A stretch of DNA of 64,000 nucleotides from Margaritispora aquatica. Lineage: Eukaryota; Ascomycota; Leotiomycetes; Helotiales; Discinellaceae. Where the stretch lies: positions 1 through 64,000 of the forward strand of contig VJWN01000018.1 in NCBI GenBank assembly GCA_007644065.1, given 5' to 3'. Below, one piece after another: positions 45,062 through 56,804 of the stretch. The position numbers and the translations under genes were made by a program. The notes under the pieces are model-generated. The model had not been told where the DNA came from and searched no databases. It saw only the letters and a list, made by a program, of their open reading frames with translations. Each line of letters starts with the position of its first letter. Position 1 is the stretch's first letter.

Positions 45062-46433
45062 ATGGTCAAGAAGGTCCTTGTAGGCTATGGAGTAGACATA
45101 GATGCCGTAGCTGGCTGGCTTGGCTCATATGGTGGTGAAGATTCAAGCAGTGATATCAGTCGAGGTATGAATCAATGTCTCTTAACATGTTAGCTTGTAG
45201 CACGGACTTAGACTCGCAAGGCATGTTTGCTGGAACTATTGGAGTCCGACGACTTCTCAAGCTGTTCGACAAGAACAGCATCAAGGCAACTTGGTTCATT
45301 CCAGGCCACTCCTTGGAAACATTCCCAGAAGAATGTGCTATGGTGCGAGACGAGGGACACGAAATTGGCCTCCACGGATACTCCCACGAAAACCCAGCAG
45401 ACATGACACTAGAGCAACAGCGAGATGTATTAGACAAGACCTATCGAATGATCACCGAATTTTGCGGAAAACCTCCTCGAGGAAGCGTTGCACCATGGTG
45501 GGAGACAAGTAAGGAGGGAGCTGAATTACTCTTAAGCTATGGAATCGAATACGATCACTCCATGTCACACGATGATGCACAGATGTACTGGCTTCGAATT
45601 GGGGATGAGTGGACCAAGATCGACTATACCAAGAAAGCAGAAGAGTGGATGAAACCTTTGACCAAAGGAAAGCCAACAGGACTCGTTGAAATTCCTGCAT
45701 CCTGGTATATTGATGATCTGCCTCCAATGTGAGTGGTGTTTCAGTACATACATATGCGTTCTGTTTTGGAAGTATGAAAGAAGAGGCATTTGATAGCCAA
45801 TTCCATCCTACAACAAGCTTTAGCAATTGTTGTTCCACACGCGTTACAATATTCGATCATTGTTCTTCACTTTCATATTCGTCTATGAGACTTTACTAAC
45901 CTGACTAGGATGTTCATTAAAACAGCTCCAAACTCCCACGGCTGGGTTGATCCAAAGGTACAGCATACCACCCTTGACTTCACGGCGATTTCTGATTTGG
46001 CTTATATCGGCTTGGTATTTTGTTGACTCAGTTTCGCTAATTCATCTACAGGTTGTTGAGCAGCTTTGGATGGATCACTTTGATTATTTCTACGAAAATT
46101 ACGACGAATTCTGTTTCCCCATGACAATACATCCAGATGTTTCAGTGAGTCTACAACTCTCCAATTCTACCATTAATTACGATTTAATGAGTGTCTGACT
46201 CCTTCACAACAGGGACGTCCGCATGTCTTGAAGATGCATCAGAGGTAGGTCTTCTGTTCCATTGAATCAAATCCTGCTAACCCCGTCACAGAATAATCGA
46301 TCACATCAATAAGCACGAAGGTGTCGAGTGGGTAACGTTTGAGCAGATGTCGGATGATTTCAAGAGCAAGAATACTCCAGAGCCAGGAGCCATCATGCCA
46401 GCTGCTGCAGGAGAGATGCTCAAGAAGAAGTAG
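45062..46433 (+). CDS. Polysaccharide deacetylase family (CE4) protein
   Basis: Six exons (45062-45164, 45221-45728, 45909-45957, 46052-46144, 46213-46244, 46292-46433) encode 308 residues. All introns are GT-AG and in phase. The NodB-homology fold shows the metal and catalytic residues: GVDIDAVAG (Asp12, Asp14) and the H-x3-H box in LHGYSHE (His86, His90), followed by [13 protein letters not shown]. There is no signal peptide, and the sequence resembles the intracellular PuuE/HpPgdA-like branch ([48 protein letters not shown]) rather than secreted chitin deacetylases. Substrates in that branch are uncertain, so amide hydrolysis of an N-acyl compound is as much as can be said. The start ATG has A at -3. 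Confidence 0.9.
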
Positions 46434-46959
46434 AAGCAATACCAATTTCACGAGCACAATAGCTCCATTTTGTCAAATTTCATAAAATTTCCAAGAGGAA
46501 TCTTTGCCATTACGTTCTTTCTTAGTGTAACCTCAAGCGAGGTGCAATATTTCCACACGATGTGTGCTTTGCTTGAAGTTTCTCTGCTGTTGATGTATTC
46601 TCCTTATATGCCCTCTCAAACAAACTATACACGTATTGAATCCGTTATCGCCTCTCAGCACTTTACGCAATCTCACTTCTTTTCACAGTACCCCCTTGAA
46701 AATATGTAATCATGGAAAAGTTACTTATTCCAAGACCCCTGAAAAACGTCCCGTCCCGCTTCCAAATGTCTCTTTACGTCACCACTTCGAAGCTTTACTG
46801 GCTGCAATTGGTTAAAAAGCGACTTCACATGTTTATTTCGTATGCGATAAATATTTACTTTCCAACTCCAAAGGCCTTATACCTCACTTGAGTATCATAT
46901 CTTTCCATTAATATTAAATCATCTGTTGGAAAGAGATCACTGTTCTTAAAGTCTAAACT
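46434..46959. other. Spacer between deacetylase and hydrolase genes
   Basis: Deacetylase 3' UTR and promoter of the hydrolase gene; no additional gene seen. Confidence 0.5.
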
Positions 46960-48571
46960 ATGGATATTAGTCCACTCGGTCTGCTCAAAACATATCTCTT
47001 CCAAATCCCAAGCATAATCAAAACCTCCACCCTCGCACTGATCGGCCAGTCACCCAATGCCTCCGTACAAGATCCTCTCACAGAAATCATAGTGAATGCC
47101 GCTCGTCCAATTCTCAACAATCCCGCCACGCTGTTGAAATCACAGACGCAATGCAAAGTCGATCCAGGGATATGGGGACCAATATGGATCTCAAGATGCA
47201 CGATGACAGCCCCAGAATATTCTTTCGAGAAGAACGATGGAGTATACGATGTCAGAACGGCTCTATTAAAAGCAATTGCCTACCTAGGAGACGGAAGCGA
47301 GAAGTTCTCCGTCCCAGAAATGGTCGATGTTGAAGCAGAGTGGACAGGCTATCGAAGCGGCGTCTCGCTTCTTTCGCCTCGACCAAACCTCTCGGAAGCA
47401 GAGCACTACCAGCACCTCATGAAAGAAGTATCACCCAATGCGCCCACAATCCTCTATTTCCACGGCGGCGCATTCTGGTTCGTCCTCCCATCCCCTTTCC
47501 CACCCTTCTCGCCTAAGCGAACGCACGAACTAACCACCACTCCTTCCAAAAAGTCTCATGGACCCCAGCACACACCGCCTAACCACCGCCCTCCTCGCCA
47601 AGAACACCCATGGACGATGCCTCTCAATCCGGTACCGTCTCGCGCCGCAATCTCCCTTCCCCTCCGCCCTCCTCGACGGCCTGATCGCCTACCTCACGCT
47701 GCTCTACCCTCCCTCACTCCAAAATGAATCTACATTCCACTCTCCCATCCCCTCCTCCCAAATCGTGCTAGCAGGCGACTCCTCCGGCGCTAACATCGCG
47801 ACCTCGCTCATGCTCCTGCTCCTCACGCTCCCCAAACTCGGAATCACTTCCCTACGATTCCACTCCCGCATCATCTTACTCCCTATCCCCCTCCCCGCTG
47901 GCCTAGCCATCACCTCCCCCTGGCTCGATATCTCGCGCTCCCTCCCTTCTTCAACACGGAATGCACGGTACGATATCCTGGCCCCTCCCTCCCCAGACCG
48001 CAGTAAGCCACATCCTAATTTCCCCCACGACGCGATCTGGCCGTCCTCTCCGCCGCGCGTAGAGACGTATTGCGAAGCAAACATGGTGAACCACCCACTT
48101 GTGTCGCCGCTTGCTGCTCGTACGACGATGTGGACGGGTGCGCCGCCCGTTTATGTCTCTGTGGGCTGGGAGGGCATGCAAGATGAGGCTGAGGTGTTGG
48201 CGAGACACATTTTTGAGGCAGGTGGGAAGGTCGTGTTTGATGGGTATGTGGGAATGCCACATGCCTTTAGTGTTATTCCTTGGTGTGAGACCAGCAGGAG
48301 AGCGTTGAGGAATTGGGCGGCGTTTTGTAGTGATGCTGTCGCTTTGAAGGGAGGAGGGGTGCAAAGGAGCGAAATATGCACGTGGAGGGATCGCTTTGGT
48401 GGTGTTAGGGAGGTGAAGTTGTCGGGGTTAGGAATGAGCGATAGTGTGTGTGGGAGGGAAGAGGATCTGAGTGATGGTGTTGTGGAGGACTTGATGAAGG
48501 GGCAGCGGGACTGGCGAGTCAAGTTGGAGGAGGAGTTGAGGAGGGAGTGGAAGGATGGGTGGAAAGTGTGA
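46960..48571 (+). CDS. Alpha/beta hydrolase, HSL-type esterase or lipase
   Basis: Two exons, 46960-47477 and 47554-48571, encode 511 residues. The 76-nt intron (GTTCGT...ACTAAC...AAAAG) splits a Cys codon and joins YFHGGAF to CLMDPSTHRLTT. The oxyanion-hole HGGA motif lies near residue 166, the nucleophile elbow GDSSG has Ser249, and the likely acid and base are Asp383 (GMQDEAE) and His409 (GMPHAF). This is the full set for the hormone-sensitive-lipase family of carboxylesterases. RYRLAPQSPFPSALLDGL is also typical. The N-terminal 150 residues carry a hydrophobic stretch but no clear signal peptide. The substrate is unknown; fungal relatives hydrolyse short esters or sterol acetates. Codon use becomes markedly C-rich between about 47,500 and 48,060. 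Confidence 0.9.
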
Positions 48572-49351
48572 TGACTCTCTGGTGGTGAGATGGTTGATAT
48601 ATATAGACTTTGCTTGTTATCTTAGCTGGATATTTAGACTTTTCCTTGTGTTCAAATGGTGTACCTAGATATATAGAAGTCTTCCATTGCTTATTTGCAG
48701 TTATATCGAAGAAACGCTGTCAATTGCAGCTCATTTCACACCTCTCACCGTTAATACAATCAGAGATGCGTCAACTCCATTGTATCCCCGACTCCACAAA
48801 ACAATCACCTCTCGCTCCAGCGGCACTACAACGATAACGAGACTCGCTTCATCCATAATTCTGGTGCGAAACAAGAACAGAACCATGATGGAATGCAGCT
48901 TCATCTCACTCCGGCTTCATTTACTGATACTGGTATGGTATATTCGCTAAAAATCTCACTTTGGTGTTGTGATAAAGATATTTCGATTCAAGGACATAGG
49001 TATGCATTAGCTTTCTGTTGTCTTGTGTGTCAGAAGAGTTGCATATATCATGTACACATACAACATATTGTTCGCCCAGCGAGTAAAGACTTTCGAAATC
49101 CAATATCCAGGCACTTTCGAAGTAAGAGACACCATCTAGACATGAAACCAGAATCGCGAAGTTCAACATTTTGTGGAAACAACAGTACCCCAGATCCGAT
49201 CCCAACCCAAATCCAAACCAAAAAAACAATCCACATCATTTCCAAATAACAAGCAAATAAAATTTCTATAGTTCAGGCCAAATTATCCCAATCCCCCCAA
49301 ATACCCCGCACACATTCATACAAGTCCACTAACGAAAACGCAACCCTGGTG
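48572..49351. other. Convergent intergenic spacer
   Basis: Lies between the 3' ends of the hydrolase (plus) and Clr5 (minus) genes. Small frames overlap on both strands without support. Confidence 0.5.
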
Positions 49352-51615
49352 TTATGGTCCCATGAACTCCGACTCGCTGATACCGGTACAATTACTAACG
49401 GAGTAGGTCATACCATATTTATGGCTTTCATCACAACTCAACCACGACAAGACGCTCCTCGCACCCGAGCTGGCAGTCTTCTTTGACTTGGTGGTCGGTG
49501 ATTTGGGTATATTGCCTGCTGCAGTGGGATCTCTCTCACCAATCTCTCCGGCTTTCCCAAGGTGGTCCTGCAACCTCGAGGACTCCCTGAGATATTCCAG
49601 GGCGAACTCGAAAGTTGGACGCATGATTAAGAAGTAGTATTCAAGAAGACTGTCTGATGTTGCTCCGTATCTGAGTAGAATTTGAAACTCCTGGATCATG
49701 GTAGCATCGTCGAGCTCCATATGCTTGTTACGGCATAAGATCGTAAAAGCGTAGCTCATTTGCTCATTGCATATAGACTCTTGCCTAATCCTGGATGCGT
49801 GTATACAATACTCCAGATGAAATTTTAGCCCGCTGGCAATGAACAAGGATCGAGTCATATCATCCTTGAAAAGAGAATTCATCATTTCGAAAAGAACCTG
49901 GGCAGCAAGATAGCCCCCATGCAAGGAATAAGTAGCTGCAATGTCAATCAAGCACGAAATTTGGATGTTGTTGTCGCAATGTCGGCCGTTTAGTTGCAAC
50001 ATGAGTATTTTCCATAACTGTGTAACTTCTTTAATTTCAAGCTCCAACCCCCCATAAAGATCCAAAGAAGGGTCGTGAACCTCAGATTTACACTGGAGTT
50101 CCATGTGTAATCCAATTATGTTGCGGATACTTGTCTTATCTCTGAGCCAGACTTCCTGGGATGAGAAGGATGTGTAGAAGGTCTGCAGTATAGTGCACAT
50201 ATGACGGAATTGAGCTTTCTTCAATTCACAACAGCACCTTTCAATTTCCTGATATTCGAAGAGGTATCGTTGAGCTTCAAGCTCCTTGTCCACTGCGATT
50301 GGTTCTTGGAGGTTTTCATAAGAATGAATGGCTTCTTCGTAGTATATATGTGCAGTATAGCGAGCGCCCTGGCTCAACAGGATTTTTGAAACTGTACAAG
50401 CGAGTTTGATGCATTCGATCGTGCAATGTTCATGCCGACTATGTACTAGCAAGAGGAGCAGTTCGAAAGCAAATACAGCCTCTTTCGGATGGCCACTGCG
50501 CTCAAATCTAGTACCCGTGTCTTCGAGAGCCTGCAAAGATACGTTGCGAAGGCATAACTCAGGAAGATTAGGCAAGAGCAAAGTGATTAGCTCGTTTTCA
50601 GGGTTGAAATTTTTTAGCGTTCTCTCGATTATTATTGCAATGATCGTTTCCGCTTCATTCGAAGTTAGCATTCGTGCAGAGGAAGAACATTCGGATCCTA
50701 ATATATCGAAATTAAGGTCATCCCAGTGTAAGCCTAACTGGATGCGGTTTTCAAATAAGTTTGATATTGATTGTGAAGTTTTTGGCTCTAACGGATCTTG
50801 GTAGCCCTTAGTGATTGTGGAAGCAACTTCTGACATTCGAGGATCCAGTGGGATGGTCTTGCTCACAAAACTAGGCCGCTGGTTGCCAACAAGAAGAAAA
50901 CGATTGATAGTCGAAGTAAGGGTTTCAGCAACCTGAAGGAGATGTATGTTCCAGGATCCGTCTGTGATCGTGTCGATGGGAGGTGGCTCAGAAAAGAGTG
51001 CGTCGTCGAAGTCATGCATCAACCCCAAGTCGATTTCTCCCAAGCTGTCTGCATCTGGCATCTCAGAATCGTACGCAGGCGTTTGGTAGGTGTATCCGGG
51101 TGGGGTAGCTAAACCTCAAGTCAACACGTACTCGGAAATATGTTAATATCTCGAGCACATACCAGCACTAGGCGAAGCTACAACGTCCAAGTTTCTCCTC
51201 TTGAATCGTGACACCCGCTCTTCAGTTATCTCAGCTCCATGAAAGCACATGGTAGTATCTTTCCCCTCCTCTCTTTTCCTTTTCTCTGCCTTCGCAATTA
51301 CTATCGTGAATTCCTGTGGTCGAAATTTTTTCTCGAAGCCCCAAGATTCGAACTTTGTTTTCCAAGTGCGTTCCTCCCTATAGTTCATCAGCATTAGGAT
51401 TCCAACATCACGAAAAAGTCGCCATACGGAACATCAAGATAATACTTCTCAGATATCCACTCCATTGTCCGAGGGAGATGATTTTTCTCAACTATATAGT
51501 GTTGGTGAATATCGTCCTTGATCGCCTCCCACTGCTTAGTGGTGCGAAGTCGTCTCACGACAGGCGTCGAGACGAAAGGCCTAGATTGATATGGCTTTGA
51601 TGAAGGTGTACCCAT
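49352..51615 (-). CDS. Clr5-domain protein
   Basis: Three exons, 51615-51428, 51377-51163 and 51108-49352, encode 719 residues. Introns of 50 and 54 nt are in phase and GT-AG. The N-terminal Clr5 domain spans about residues 25-80: TKQWEAIKDDIHQHYIVEKN, then YYLDVPEERTWKTKFESWGF, split by intron 1. It is followed by a basic Lys/Arg-rich segment. The rest is mostly helical, with repeat-like segments that may be degenerate TPRs (PKEAVFAFELLLLLVHSR, GARYTAHIYYEEAIHSYENL). Clr5 is named after a fission yeast protein linked to gene silencing; in filamentous fungi the family is large and mostly uncharacterised. Probably nuclear, but unproven. ATG 51615 is the first in frame with the domain. Confidence 0.85.
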
Positions 51616-52120
51616 CGTCACCTAGCGAGCAGTAAGTTTTAGGATAGAAGGAAACGATGCTTCGAATCGAAGTAGGAACTTAAGACGAGGAGAAGATAAA
51701 TACTCGAGTGGACTTCGCTTGACAAAAGTGCACATGCACGTGCACGGCACCATCCTTGCGCAAAGATAGAAGGAAAGGGAAATGTCGTTGAGGCTGACTT
51801 GTTGAAGTGAACATGTCAGTGGCTTGAACAAAAGTGCAAATGCGGCGTAGACAAAAATAAGCCACTTGGCGGTGTATGAGACGAACGCAGAGATCGGTAG
51901 GTTTTCTAACACATCAATAGTCTCGAAAGGAAACATTAAGAATTTGAGGATCTTGGTTTCAGACTCAAGTCAGATACCTAATCTTCAAAGAGGAAGAGTG
52001 ACATTGAAAAGGGACGACAAAACGGCCATTTGCTTTCTAGCACCTCTAACTCTATCATGTCTTAAAAAGCATGACGCTTGGTATCGTAAAGCATAGCACA
52101 TTAACCTCCATAATCTCAAT
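51616..52120. other. Spacer: Clr5 promoter and Sgt2 3' region
   Basis: Promoter and leader of the minus-strand Clr5 gene and the 3' UTR of sgt2. Nothing else is supported. Confidence 0.5.
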
Positions 52121-53256
52121 CTACTGACCAGCACCACGGCCTGCACCACGGCCTGCACCTCCAGCGCCGCCGCCCATCATATTACGAGCCCTAATGTAAT
52201 ATTAGCATATGAGAAAGATTGAGGTAACACAGTGAACACTTACATCTCGGCAATGCTAGGATCTTGCATGAGAGAGCTCAAGTCTGGCATTCCACCGCCA
52301 GCACCACGTCCACCTTCGCCTCCTGCACCTCCAGCACCAAATTGGTTGGCCATGTCGCGTATCCGAGGGTTGCTCATGAGGTTGTTCATCATATCAGGGT
52401 TACTCATCAGGTTCTGAGCCATGCTTGCAAACATAGGGTTGCTCATGATAGAGCTCAGGTCTGGCATACCGCCGCCTCCAGCACCACCTCCGAACATGCC
52501 AGCAAGAGAAGCAAGGTCTGGCATGCCACCAGCTCCGGCTCCTCCTGGTGCACCACGATCCATGACTTCATCCTCGTCATCGTCTTCCTCGCTCTGTGCA
52601 AGACGCTTTTTAGCAGTCTCATAACCCTTCTTCATGGCGTCGCTGCCTCCGTTACCCTCGAACTCAATTCCCTTAGCATATGCTTCCATGCTTCCTTTGT
52701 TGTCGCCCAACGCGAATCTTGCAAGACCAAGTCTTGACCATGCCTTTGTGTATTTGGGGTCTGCTGCAACGGCAGCTTCGGCATCAGCGCGGGCAGATTC
52801 GTGGTCCTTAGAAGCAGAGTATGCGGCTGCGCGGTTGGACAAGAAGATGGGGTTGCCAGGAACAATGCCCAAAGCCTTAGTGTACAAATCAATAGCGCTT
52901 GGGTAGTCCTTCTTAGCCATAGCAGCATTTCCTTGACTCTTTAATGTTTCGGCCTCCTTCTTCTGTGCCTCCGTTGGCTCCTTGCTTGGAGTTGGTGCAA
53001 CCTTCTCGCCAGCTGCGCTCGTGCTTGCTCCAGCAGGAGTCTTTCCCTTCAGCTTCTCATAGACTCCGTAGATTTGAAGGAGAGTCTGCGAATCTTTGGG
53101 TGTGGCATCGGTAGGATCCACCTTGAAGGACTCTGAAATGCATGATTGTGCTACTTCGATGGACTCGCGGTCTTCGTCAGAAAGAGTGCCGTCAGTGAGA
53201 GATGTGTTCAGGAAGTCGATGATCGAAAGCGCAAGGCGCTGCTTAGTGGTAGCCAT
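52121..53256 (-). CDS. sgt2: Sgt2, small glutamine-rich TPR co-chaperone
   Basis: Two exons, 53256-52244 and 52190-52121, encode 360 residues; the 53-nt intron (GTAAGT...GCTAAT...TTAG) splits the codon before ARNMMGGG. The N-terminal dimerisation domain (RLALSIIDFLNTSLTDGTLS) binds Get5. Three TPRs occupy about residues 105-220 (AETLKSQGNAAMAKKDYPSA, NPIFLSNRAAAYSASKDHES, KAWSRLGLARFALGDNKGSM). The C-terminus is rich in Met, Asn and Gly (MSNPMFASMAQNLMSNPDMM) and captures hydrophobic tail anchors. Sgt2 hands tail-anchored membrane proteins to the GET pathway and contacts Hsp70/Hsp90 through the TPRs. The Gly-rich last exon (GAGRGAGRGAGQ) is in keeping with fungal orthologues. Confidence 0.95.
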
Positions 53257-53900
53257 AACTTCGAGCAGAGTAGAATTGATAGAAAGTGGAATGGTAAACA
53301 AGAAAGCCGAGGCAGATTCAGTGAGAAGTTGTGATGGAGCAAATAAGGTAGCATCCGACCACGACAGAATGTTTTGGAGCTCGCAAGAACGTGGGGTCAG
53401 AGAATCATGTGATTGTTGAAAGCCCCTCCGCCAAGACATACCACCAACGGTCATTCAGCATTGAATACATACCTACCTACTCACAAGAGTTTGATGCTCA
53501 TCTGGAGACCGAATTAACAAAATGAAATGTATCACATCATATTTATGTACCTTAAGGTTTGCTCTTTGGTACATCCACTTCTTTTCATATAGTACAAACA
53601 TTATTATACAACTTTTCTACTCCTTCCCAAATCTAGGAAGACTTCATTCAAGAAGAGTGGTGTGATGAGGACCGCAAAGTTCCACGCCTGATAGTACAGC
53701 AGTCCTCTAATTGCCCAAGAAGCAAAATAGCCCCTATGTTACTGCCTCCCCAACGCCATGCGCCACCAAAGCATGTTATAAAGTACAAATGGATCATCCT
53801 CGCCCCGTCCAGATTTTGGCGCTATGCAGAAATCAAATCGAAGAGACCGCCTCGAATTCCATCGCAAGAGAGTAGCAGAAGTGAACTCTAAACCGAGAAA
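53257..53900. other. Spacer: sgt2 promoter and tim44 3' region
   Basis: Presumed sgt2 promoter and tim44 3' UTR. The open frame continues upstream of the sgt2 ATG, but the family start is at 53256. Confidence 0.5.
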
Positions 53901-55568
53901 TCAGATGTAATCTCTCCCAGTCTTCTGTAGCTCAATAAGTCTCCATCCTCTTGTCTCGGGGTTGTTGACATCCTCTGGAACTCTTGTGACACCAATAGCG
54001 TATGTCACAAGTTGCACCTTATCTTCCATTCCAGCATGTAGTGCGTTCGTCTTTGCATTTCGGTACACATGAATTTCTTGTGTTCTGCATGTAACAATGA
54101 ACACTGGGATATCTCCAGGATCAAGAATTCTAGCAGACATAATATCAACGTGTCGGATATCGAGGATACGGCCATCTGATTTGAGACCAAGAGTGGTGTA
54201 CTGCTTCGAGAGTGCATCATAAACCGAGAACTGAGCAGCGGAAAGCCAGAGTCTCAAGGTCTCGGTATCACCCTTCACATATGCGTCTAGGACTTCTGGC
54301 AATATGTATTCACGCATTTCCCGAAGGAAAGGCTCCATTTGAAATCCAGGATCCATCTCCCTGAACTTCTTGATGACCATGGCGGTCTCATTTTCAGCGA
54401 AGAATCCAGCAAATCGATCTGTGATACTACGAGCAGTAGAGATCAAAGGGTTCTCCGACTCGTTATATGATGACTTGAGCGAAAAGAGAGATTGCATAAC
54501 TTTATTCGAGTCACGGAAATCGCGCCATGACTCTTTCCAAGCTGCGTCTTTATGTAGAGTAACGTTGGTGCCAGCCCTAGTATGGTCAGTATTAAAATCT
54601 TCCAAAAAGGTGGGTTATCCTTACTCTGGATCTTCTTGCAGGACTTCGACACGCTTGCCCGAATGTCCTGCCTTCTTAGCCTCTTCCAGCTCTCGCATCT
54701 CTCTAGCTTTCCTTCGATCCTCCTTCTCTACCCAACCACCATACCTGGAGCTGCTTCCATCGTCGATCACATTCTTAACGTTCTTGAATGCCTCTGTCTC
54801 ACGAATTGGTCGCGTACCCTTCTCAATCACAGTAGCAGTGGCGTTGACAGTCGTTCGTACCCCTTTGACCACAGGTGTCTCCCATGTCCAAGCAGCTCCC
54901 TTCCCGACGGCACCAGCAGTAGTCTTCAAGACTTTGCCAGCAGTAGATGTAACTGCGCCCGTAGACTTCTCATACGCCTCACGAGCTCGTCTGACTGACT
55001 CGTTCTCGGTGAATTGTTGAGCACCAGCTGCTAAAGCCTTTGTAGAATCATTCCACTCCTTGGAAGCCTTGAACTCGCTTGACAAAGTCTCTGTGAAGAC
55101 TTGCCATGGCGACTTGTCTCCGTGGGGCGGTGGAGGAGGTGGTGCTTCCTTCTTGTCTTCCTCTTTCTTGCCCTCGCCTTCACCCTCATCCTTAGCTTTC
55201 TCTTCACCTTCTGCCTTGGACTCGGATTTCTCGCTCGAGGCCTTCTTGCTTGAATCCTCGACAATAGGGTCCTCCTTGACTGGTTTGGAGTCCTTCTCCT
55301 GGTTTAGCCTTGTGCCTTGGTGAAAAGACCGCGTTGAGGAGATCGGCCGTGATGTCTGAATTTGCTCAGGCAGGAATTGTGATCGCAAAGGAGTTCGATA
55401 TAACGGAGATGCATGGCGAGAATTCAGAGCTGAGAAAGAGTGTATGCTTGATTTCTGACCGTCCAGAAGCAACCGCTGGAACGATGCTGTCTGCACATTC
55501 GATCTCACAGCCAATGCGGAGAGACTGCTAGGAGGCGTCCTTGTCGCCGCATGTCGCAGACTGTTCAT
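53901..55568 (-). CDS. tim44: Tim44, mitochondrial import motor subunit
   Basis: Two exons, 55568-54625 and 54576-53901, encode 539 residues; the 48-nt intron (GTAAGG...ACTGACC...CTAG) is in phase. The first 90 residues are Arg/Ser-rich and lack acids, as expected of a matrix presequence (MNSLRHAATRTPPSSLSAL, SSTRSFHQGTRL). A Glu/Lys-rich stretch with polyproline follows, then the helical region binding mtHsp70 and the channel. The C-terminal Tim44 domain covers about residues 345-539 (ARSITDRFAGFFAENETAMV, FLREMREYILPEVLDAYVKGD). Tim44 tethers Hsp70 to the TIM23 translocase on the matrix side of the inner membrane. It is head to head with the uS11m gene across 245 bp. Confidence 0.95.
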
Positions 55569-55813
55569 AGCTAATTCTCAACTAGTATACCTTGATAAAG
55601 AGCCTAGAGTAAAGGAGACGAATGTTGGGCAAGAAATAAATTTACTGGCGACAACGGCGATCTGAACATTTTCCCCGAGATGCTTCTCTCATCTGTCGCC
55701 GTCCGGAGTTACTATATTCCGATATCATGTGAGCCGCGACTTGGCATCAACTTTCTCCCAAACATCAGCATCCAGCAAGCTACAGGACAACTCAGTCTCA
55801 AAACTTCACAATC
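55569..55813. promoter_or_regulatory. Divergent promoter of tim44 and uS11m
   Basis: Only 245 bp separate the start codons of two nuclear genes for mitochondrial proteins, so their control elements must overlap. No specific site was identified. Confidence 0.6.
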
Positions 55814-56638
55814 ATGAGCAGGACGGTATCGAGGTGCCTCCTGAGGCAATCACCTCTCACACTCCTTTCGAAAGATGTGCCAATCCTCAAGTCCACAACT
55901 CAATCCCTTCGACAATTCTCCTCCTCCAACTCCCATCGCGCCGACAATCCACCCAAACCAGCTGAACCATTTGTTCGCTTTCGTGCTGCTCAGAGAGCAG
56001 CAAACCCAAATGCTGCAATTCCACGATCACCTTCCTTGAATCCAAAGTCTGCAGCAGGAGGTTCTGGAGGAACTCAAGGACTCGCCGGGCTCTTCAGTGA
56101 CATGGTTGGACACAACAGAATGGCGCGGTCGAAACCAACCACAATACTCGATACCACCAGGTCCTCCGATGGCAGTTTTGATGGAGGTTTGATGAGCGAT
56201 CGGAATCCGCAGAAGGTCACAAGCTGGCAGCTGCATGTCAATGCCCACAGACACAATGTCCACATCACAGTTGTTCGACCACCAAATTGGCAGCATCCCG
56301 AGACAGGAGTAAGATATGGAGTCAGCGGCGAAAGGACGGTGGCTATGTCAATGTCAGCAGGGAACTTAGGCTTTAGACACGCAGGGCGAAAACACTACGA
56401 TTCTGCTTTCCAATTGGCATCCTACGTTTTCACTCGCATGCAGGAGTCTGGTATGAGCGGATGGATCAGAGAGTTGGAGGTGTCCTTGAGAGGATTTGGT
56501 GCTGGAAGAGAAGCCGTTTCCAAGGCATTAATGGGTACAGAGGGTAGAGCTTTGAGAGGAAAGGTCACCAAGGTGTCAGATGCTACGAGGTTGAAGTTTG
56601 GTGGCACGAGGAGTCCTAAACCTAGACGTCTGGGTTAG
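55814..56638 (+). CDS. mrps18: Mitochondrial small-subunit ribosomal protein uS11m
   Basis: A single exon of 274 residues. The N-terminus is a presequence (MSRTVSRCLLRQSPLTLLSK) without acidic residues until Asp21. The uS11 fold occupies about residues 135-274: WQLHVNAHRHNVHITVVRPP, then GNLGFRHAGRKHYDSAFQLA, then VSLRGFGAGREAVSKALMG and the basic end TRSPKPRRLG. uS11m sits on the platform of the mitochondrial small subunit near the mRNA exit; the yeast counterpart is Mrps18. The linker of about 90 residues between presequence and fold is Gly/Ser-rich. Confidence 0.93.
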   Translation: MSRTVSRCLLRQSPLTLLSKDVPILKSTTQSLRQFSSSNSHRADNPPKPAEPFVRFRAAQRAANPNAAIPRSPSLNPKSAAGGSGGTQGLAGLFSDMVGHNRMARSKPTTILDTTRSSDGSFDGGLMSDRNPQKVTSWQLHVNAHRHNVHITVVRPPNWQHPETGVRYGVSGERTVAMSMSAGNLGFRHAGRKHYDSAFQLASYVFTRMQESGMSGWIRELEVSLRGFGAGREAVSKALMGTEGRALRGKVTKVSDATRLKFGGTRSPKPRRLG

Positions 56639-56804
56639 AAGACTGTTAGAGAGAGCTGAAACTGTACAATGTATTATTGGAAGTAACTGTACAAGGATAT
56701 ATGTAGAATAGAACAAAACGCTGTGGTATCTTCCATAGAACGCCCCCCAAACCTTCAATAGTCCTCATAAACCCATTCTCATTGTGATACCATCACTGCA
56801 TATT

